From Deltaproteobacteria bacterium (lineage in GTDB: Bacteria > Desulfobacterota > GWC2-55-46), in the NCBI GenBank assembly GCA_016234935.1, contig JACRNL010000004.1, positions 23,922 to 87,921 on the forward strand: a stretch of 64,000 nucleotides of DNA. The letters run 5' to 3'. Below, in pieces: positions 61,836 to 64,000 of the stretch (positions within the stretch are counted from its first letter, which is position 1; each line of letters starts with the position of its first letter). Below the pieces are notes generated by a model. The model was not told the origin of the DNA. It did not search any database and worked only from the letters and a program-made list of their open reading frames with translations. The position numbers were made by a program, and so were the translations under genes.

Positions 61836-62507
61836 TTAAAACTCCATCTGTTGCCGCGTCCCCTTGACGCCCATATCCAGTATTTCATCAGTTGAGAAAA
61901 CGCCATTCCACTTCGTTATAACGTCGAGTCTTACCCTGCTCAACTCATCGAACAACCCATCCAATCCGCCAATCCTCTCCTTGCGCCGGATGTCCATCGT
62001 CCTTACAAATGCCTTGAGCTCTTTTATGCCGGTTTTTTCCCCCCTCGAGAGAAGCTGTTTTAGAGCAATGCTCAGTTCCGCCTGCTCCACCTGCAGTCCC
62101 ATCAGGAGTTTTGCGGCATCGCCCTCCTTCTTTTGAAGCTGCGGCAGACGCGCATTTTTCAGGGTCTCGATATCAGCTGTCTTTCCAGTCGTCAAAATGT
62201 CCTTCAGGAGCTTTATAATCTCTCCTTCCTCTTTCCAGAGGGCTCCCAGCGACTCCCTGACCCTCTTTTCCGCCTCCTTCCCGTATCCAAGCATGTCCTC
62301 TATAAGATTATTGAAGTCCTTCTTCCTCAGGCCGATTCTGCCCGCAAGGCCGTCTCTGAGCTCCCTTAACATCCCTTCCTGCTCTGTGCGATATTCTCCT
62401 ATCAACCCCGCTGCCTCGTTTATAAATTCCATGACCAGCCGCGTCTTTTTTTCGTAAGAGGCTGTCAATTCAAAATTAATTTTTACGATATGCTCGGAAG
62501 TTTTCAT
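61836..62507 (-). CDS. Coiled-coil protein of the gas vesicle cluster
   Basis: 223 residues, almost entirely helical, with many Lys/Glu/Leu heptads (EYRTEQEGMLRELRDGLAG, KDILTTGKTADIETLKNARL, ELSIALKQLLSRGEKTG). No membrane segment or signal peptide. I cannot name it. Between gvpA and the GvpC-like candidate, it is a plausible shell-associated or assembly protein. Confidence 0.65.
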   Translation of the reverse strand: MKTSEHIVKINFELTASYEKKTRLVMEFINEAAGLIGEYRTEQEGMLRELRDGLAGRIGLRKKDFNNLIEDMLGYGKEAEKRVRESLGALWKEEGEIIKLLKDILTTGKTADIETLKNARLPQLQKKEGDAAKLLMGLQVEQAELSIALKQLLSRGEKTGIKELKAFVRTMDIRRKERIGGLDGLFDELSRVRLDVITKWNGVFSTDEILDMGVKGTRQQMEF

Positions 62508-62540
62508 TACGGGAATAACCTTGTCCTGACCTTTAATTCA

Positions 62541-62562
62541 GGGGTTGAACCCCCTCAGGGGG
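62541..62562. repeat. GGGGTTGAACCCC-family repeat
   Basis: GGGGTTGAACCCCCTCAGGG lies between gvpA and the next gene. It might attenuate transcription after gvpA, which needs far more protein than the others. Confidence 0.6.
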
Positions 62563-62685
62563 GTGAATGCGATTAGCTGGAGACCTCAGAACACGCTTGA
62601 TGTGTCGTTTCCGAGCAGAGGGGCCGTTTACGTCGCCTCTGCGCCATCAAGGATGTTTGAGACCTCGTTTTCCGTTAAGACACAA

Positions 62686-62901
62686 CTAAGCCGCCGCCGA
62701 CTCAGTTGCCGTAAGACCCACTGCCTCGGCGTACTTGAGGAAGGTCTCGACCGACGCTACAACCACCCTGGCCTCAACTGCCAGAATTTCGATGCCTACG
62801 AGCGATACTCTCGCCCATGCATCTATGACAATACCCTTGTCAAGGATGCGGTCTATCACCTCTACCAAGCTTGAAGACGCCATCGTTTTCTCGACTGCCA
62901 T
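62686..62901 (-). CDS. gvpA: Gas vesicle structural protein GvpA
   Basis: 71 residues from ATG at 62901, preceded by GGAGGTG at 6 bp. [53 protein letters not shown] is the highly conserved GvpA core. It forms the ribs of the gas-filled shell and is the most abundant vesicle protein. A 178-bp gap with a repeat follows. Confidence 0.97.
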   Translation of the reverse strand: MAVEKTMASSSLVEVIDRILDKGIVIDAWARVSLVGIEILAVEARVVVASVETFLKYAEAVGLTATESAAA

Positions 62902-62960
62902 GACAATCACCTCCTTTTTTTGGTTTTACATCGCTATTAACCTGCTCCCCTGAGTTGATC

Positions 62961-63356
62961 TCAAGGGTTAATAGCCTTCAATTCACCGCAAGGCGCCCGG
63001 CAGGCCAGCGCCTCTTTTACAACACTTGCCAACGCCGCCATCTCGAAGGGTTTATCAATGAACGCGTAAGCGCTTAGCTCCTTTGCCTTCGATTTGACCG
63101 CCGCGTTCCCGTAAGCCGATATCATCACTGCCCGCAGGGCCGTCCTCATCCCGCGTGCATCCTCTAAGACCTTTATGCCGCTAATATCTGGCAGCTTGTA
63201 ATCGAGGATTACAAGGTCGTATGCCGTTGTCCTCATGCCCTCAAGCCCGGCCTCTCCGTCATAGGCGACATCTACTGAGTGACCTTCGTCTGTCAGTGTC
63301 TCCGATATCAGCTGACACATGTCGCTGTCGTTATCTACCACTAATATTCTGCCCAT
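62961..63356 (-). CDS. Single-domain response regulator upstream of gvpA
   Basis: 131 residues. Acidic pocket VVDNDSD, phosphoacceptor Asp in LVILDYKLPDIS, Ser in VMISAYGN and Lys in FIDKPFE. No output domain. First gene after the sigma-54 promoter and 59 bp before gvpA. It probably has a part in a phosphorelay that tunes vesicle production. Confidence 0.88.
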   Translation of the reverse strand: MGRILVVDNDSDMCQLISETLTDEGHSVDVAYDGEAGLEGMRTTAYDLVILDYKLPDISGIKVLEDARGMRTALRAVMISAYGNAAVKSKAKELSAYAFIDKPFEMAALASVVKEALACRAPCGELKAINP

Positions 63357-63457
63357 ATCAATATAATCCGCTGATTGATACCGTGAAAGGTTTGTCTTCT
63401 ATGCGCAGCGGTGTGTTCCCTTTCATCATGCATTCTTTGTTCATAATCTTTAAACAC

Positions 63458-63473
63458 TGCAATCCCCATGCCA
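63458..63473 (-). promoter_or_regulatory. Sigma-54 promoter of the gas vesicle operon
   Basis: On the minus strand TGGCATG, GGGA, TTGCA. GG at -24 and GC at -12 are 10 bp apart, as required, and 11 of 12 consensus bases fit TGGCACG-N4-TTGCW. It lies about 100 bp before the response regulator and gvpA. The rest of 63357-63646 holds no gene. Confidence 0.8.
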
Positions 63474-63646
63474 TGTATTGATTAAAAAGGCGCTGTGCCG
63501 GATGAACAGATAAAAGCCCTTGTTATCGTGGTGAAAATTGGATATTTTGCGGTTATTAACGGTATCTGTTCCTTACAGGCAGATATTGGATGGGACAGGC
63601 GGAATGTAGAGGCGGCCATGCAGTCTGTCGAGGGAGTCTTACGCCT

Positions 63647-64000
63647 CTACTCTAATCTGAGGGACCTTATCTTGGAATAAAGGGTCACGCGGTCTATCTT
63701 AAGCAGCCTTGCCGCCCTGCTTTTATTGTTCTTTGACAGCCGGAGGGCCTCTTTGATCAATGCCCGTTCAATGTCCATAGTAGTCTTTATCGTGAATGCC
63801 TTAAGCGATACCCCCGTGTCCATAAGTGTTTGCAATCCATGCTCCGGGGATTCCTTTACAGGTTCCATGGGAAGGACTTGGGTGATGACATGATCCGGGC
63901 CGGTCTGCAGCACGGCCCTGCGCACGACGTTTCTTAGCTCTCGTATGTTCCCCGGCCAGTTGTAGTTCAGGAGCGCCTCCGTCGCTTCGCTGGAGAACCC
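63647..64000 (-). CDS. NtrC-family sigma-54-dependent regulator, partial (5' end beyond window)
   Basis: 118 residues are visible and the frame is open to the right edge. It has the end of the sigma-54 AAA domain (EALLNYNWPGNIRELRNVVRRAV) and a Fis-type DNA-binding helix-turn-helix (ALRLSKNNKSRAARLLKIDRVTLYSKI). It is transcribed toward the gas vesicle operon and is the obvious activator of its sigma-54 promoter. The N-terminal input domain is not visible. Confidence 0.9.
   Translation of the reverse strand, partial: GFSSEATEALLNYNWPGNIRELRNVVRRAVLQTGPDHVITQVLPMEPVKESPEHGLQTLMDTGVSLKAFTIKTTMDIERALIKEALRLSKNNKSRAARLLKIDRVTLYSKIRSLRLE

Noticed and set aside
63495..63680. 61-codon plus-strand frame next to the sigma-54 promoter
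   Set aside because: It overlaps the end of the activator gene and has no homology or clear ribosome-binding site. Possible but unsupported.

Overview
The window comes from a diderm (Gram-negative) bacterium. It carries lipid A genes, Lol and Bam/Skp envelope biogenesis genes, a PilB-type ATPase and a tRNA-Sec. Gene content (archaeal-type bifunctional FBP aldolase/phosphatase, AmmeMemoRadiSam enzyme, response regulators, sigma-54 control, gas vesicles) and the many short palindromic intergenic repeats suggest an uncultured Desulfobacterota (Deltaproteobacteria) or Nitrospirota lineage. This placement is inference from content, not from a marker-gene tree.

Layout. 1-5.6 kb: a WD40 protein cut by the left edge, a DUF4384 protein, a REC/HD-GYP response regulator, an M23 peptidase and a periplasmic rhodanese. 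5.6-9.6 kb: DNA repair methyltransferase, a CopD-like membrane protein, a PerR/Fur regulator with a 2-Cys peroxiredoxin (peroxide stress group) and a sigma-70 factor. 9.8-29 kb: lysS followed by a long plus-strand envelope block: lolC/E, a double cyclic-nucleotide-binding protein, lolD, bamA, skp, lpxD, fabZ, lpxA, a Gfo/Idh oxidoreductase, lpxB, a small membrane protein, msbA, a frameshifted DUF374 acyltransferase, waaA, lpxK and lpxL. 29.5-30.4 kb: an RNA region with a likely 6S RNA, an unrecognised structured RNA, tRNA-Sec and two MITE-like hairpins. 30.4-47.6 kb: housekeeping genes including FBP aldolase/phosphatase, amrS, an M50-CBS protease, alpha carbonic anhydrase, greA, rlmD, engB, pilB, hisS, acsA and rpsU, then a PilZ gene broken by an amber codon.

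47.7-64 kb, the most notable part: a minus-strand gas vesicle cluster of about 22 genes. Read from its probable promoter at the right, the order is: response regulator, gvpA, two coiled-coil proteins, a CxxCxGxG microprotein, gvpN, a small coiled-coil protein, gvpF/L, Hsp20, a two-domain Cdc48/p97-like AAA ATPase, gvpG, gvpO, a GvpA-family protein with a zinc ribbon, a GvpF/L protein fused to a DnaJ J-domain, Hsp20, gvpK, a small membrane-anchored transglycosylase-like protein, gvpF/L, gvpJ/M, an Hsp70, Hsp20, a second response regulator and an unknown protein. A near-consensus sigma-54 promoter precedes the first gene. The end of an NtrC-type sigma-54 activator lies just upstream at the right edge.

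The main hypothesis is that gas vesicle assembly here is tied to a dedicated protein-folding and remodelling set (Hsp70, GvpF-J fusion, three small heat-shock proteins, Cdc48-like unfoldase), switched on through sigma-54. At least five dispersed repeat families also occupy intergenic space and in places enter coding sequence.
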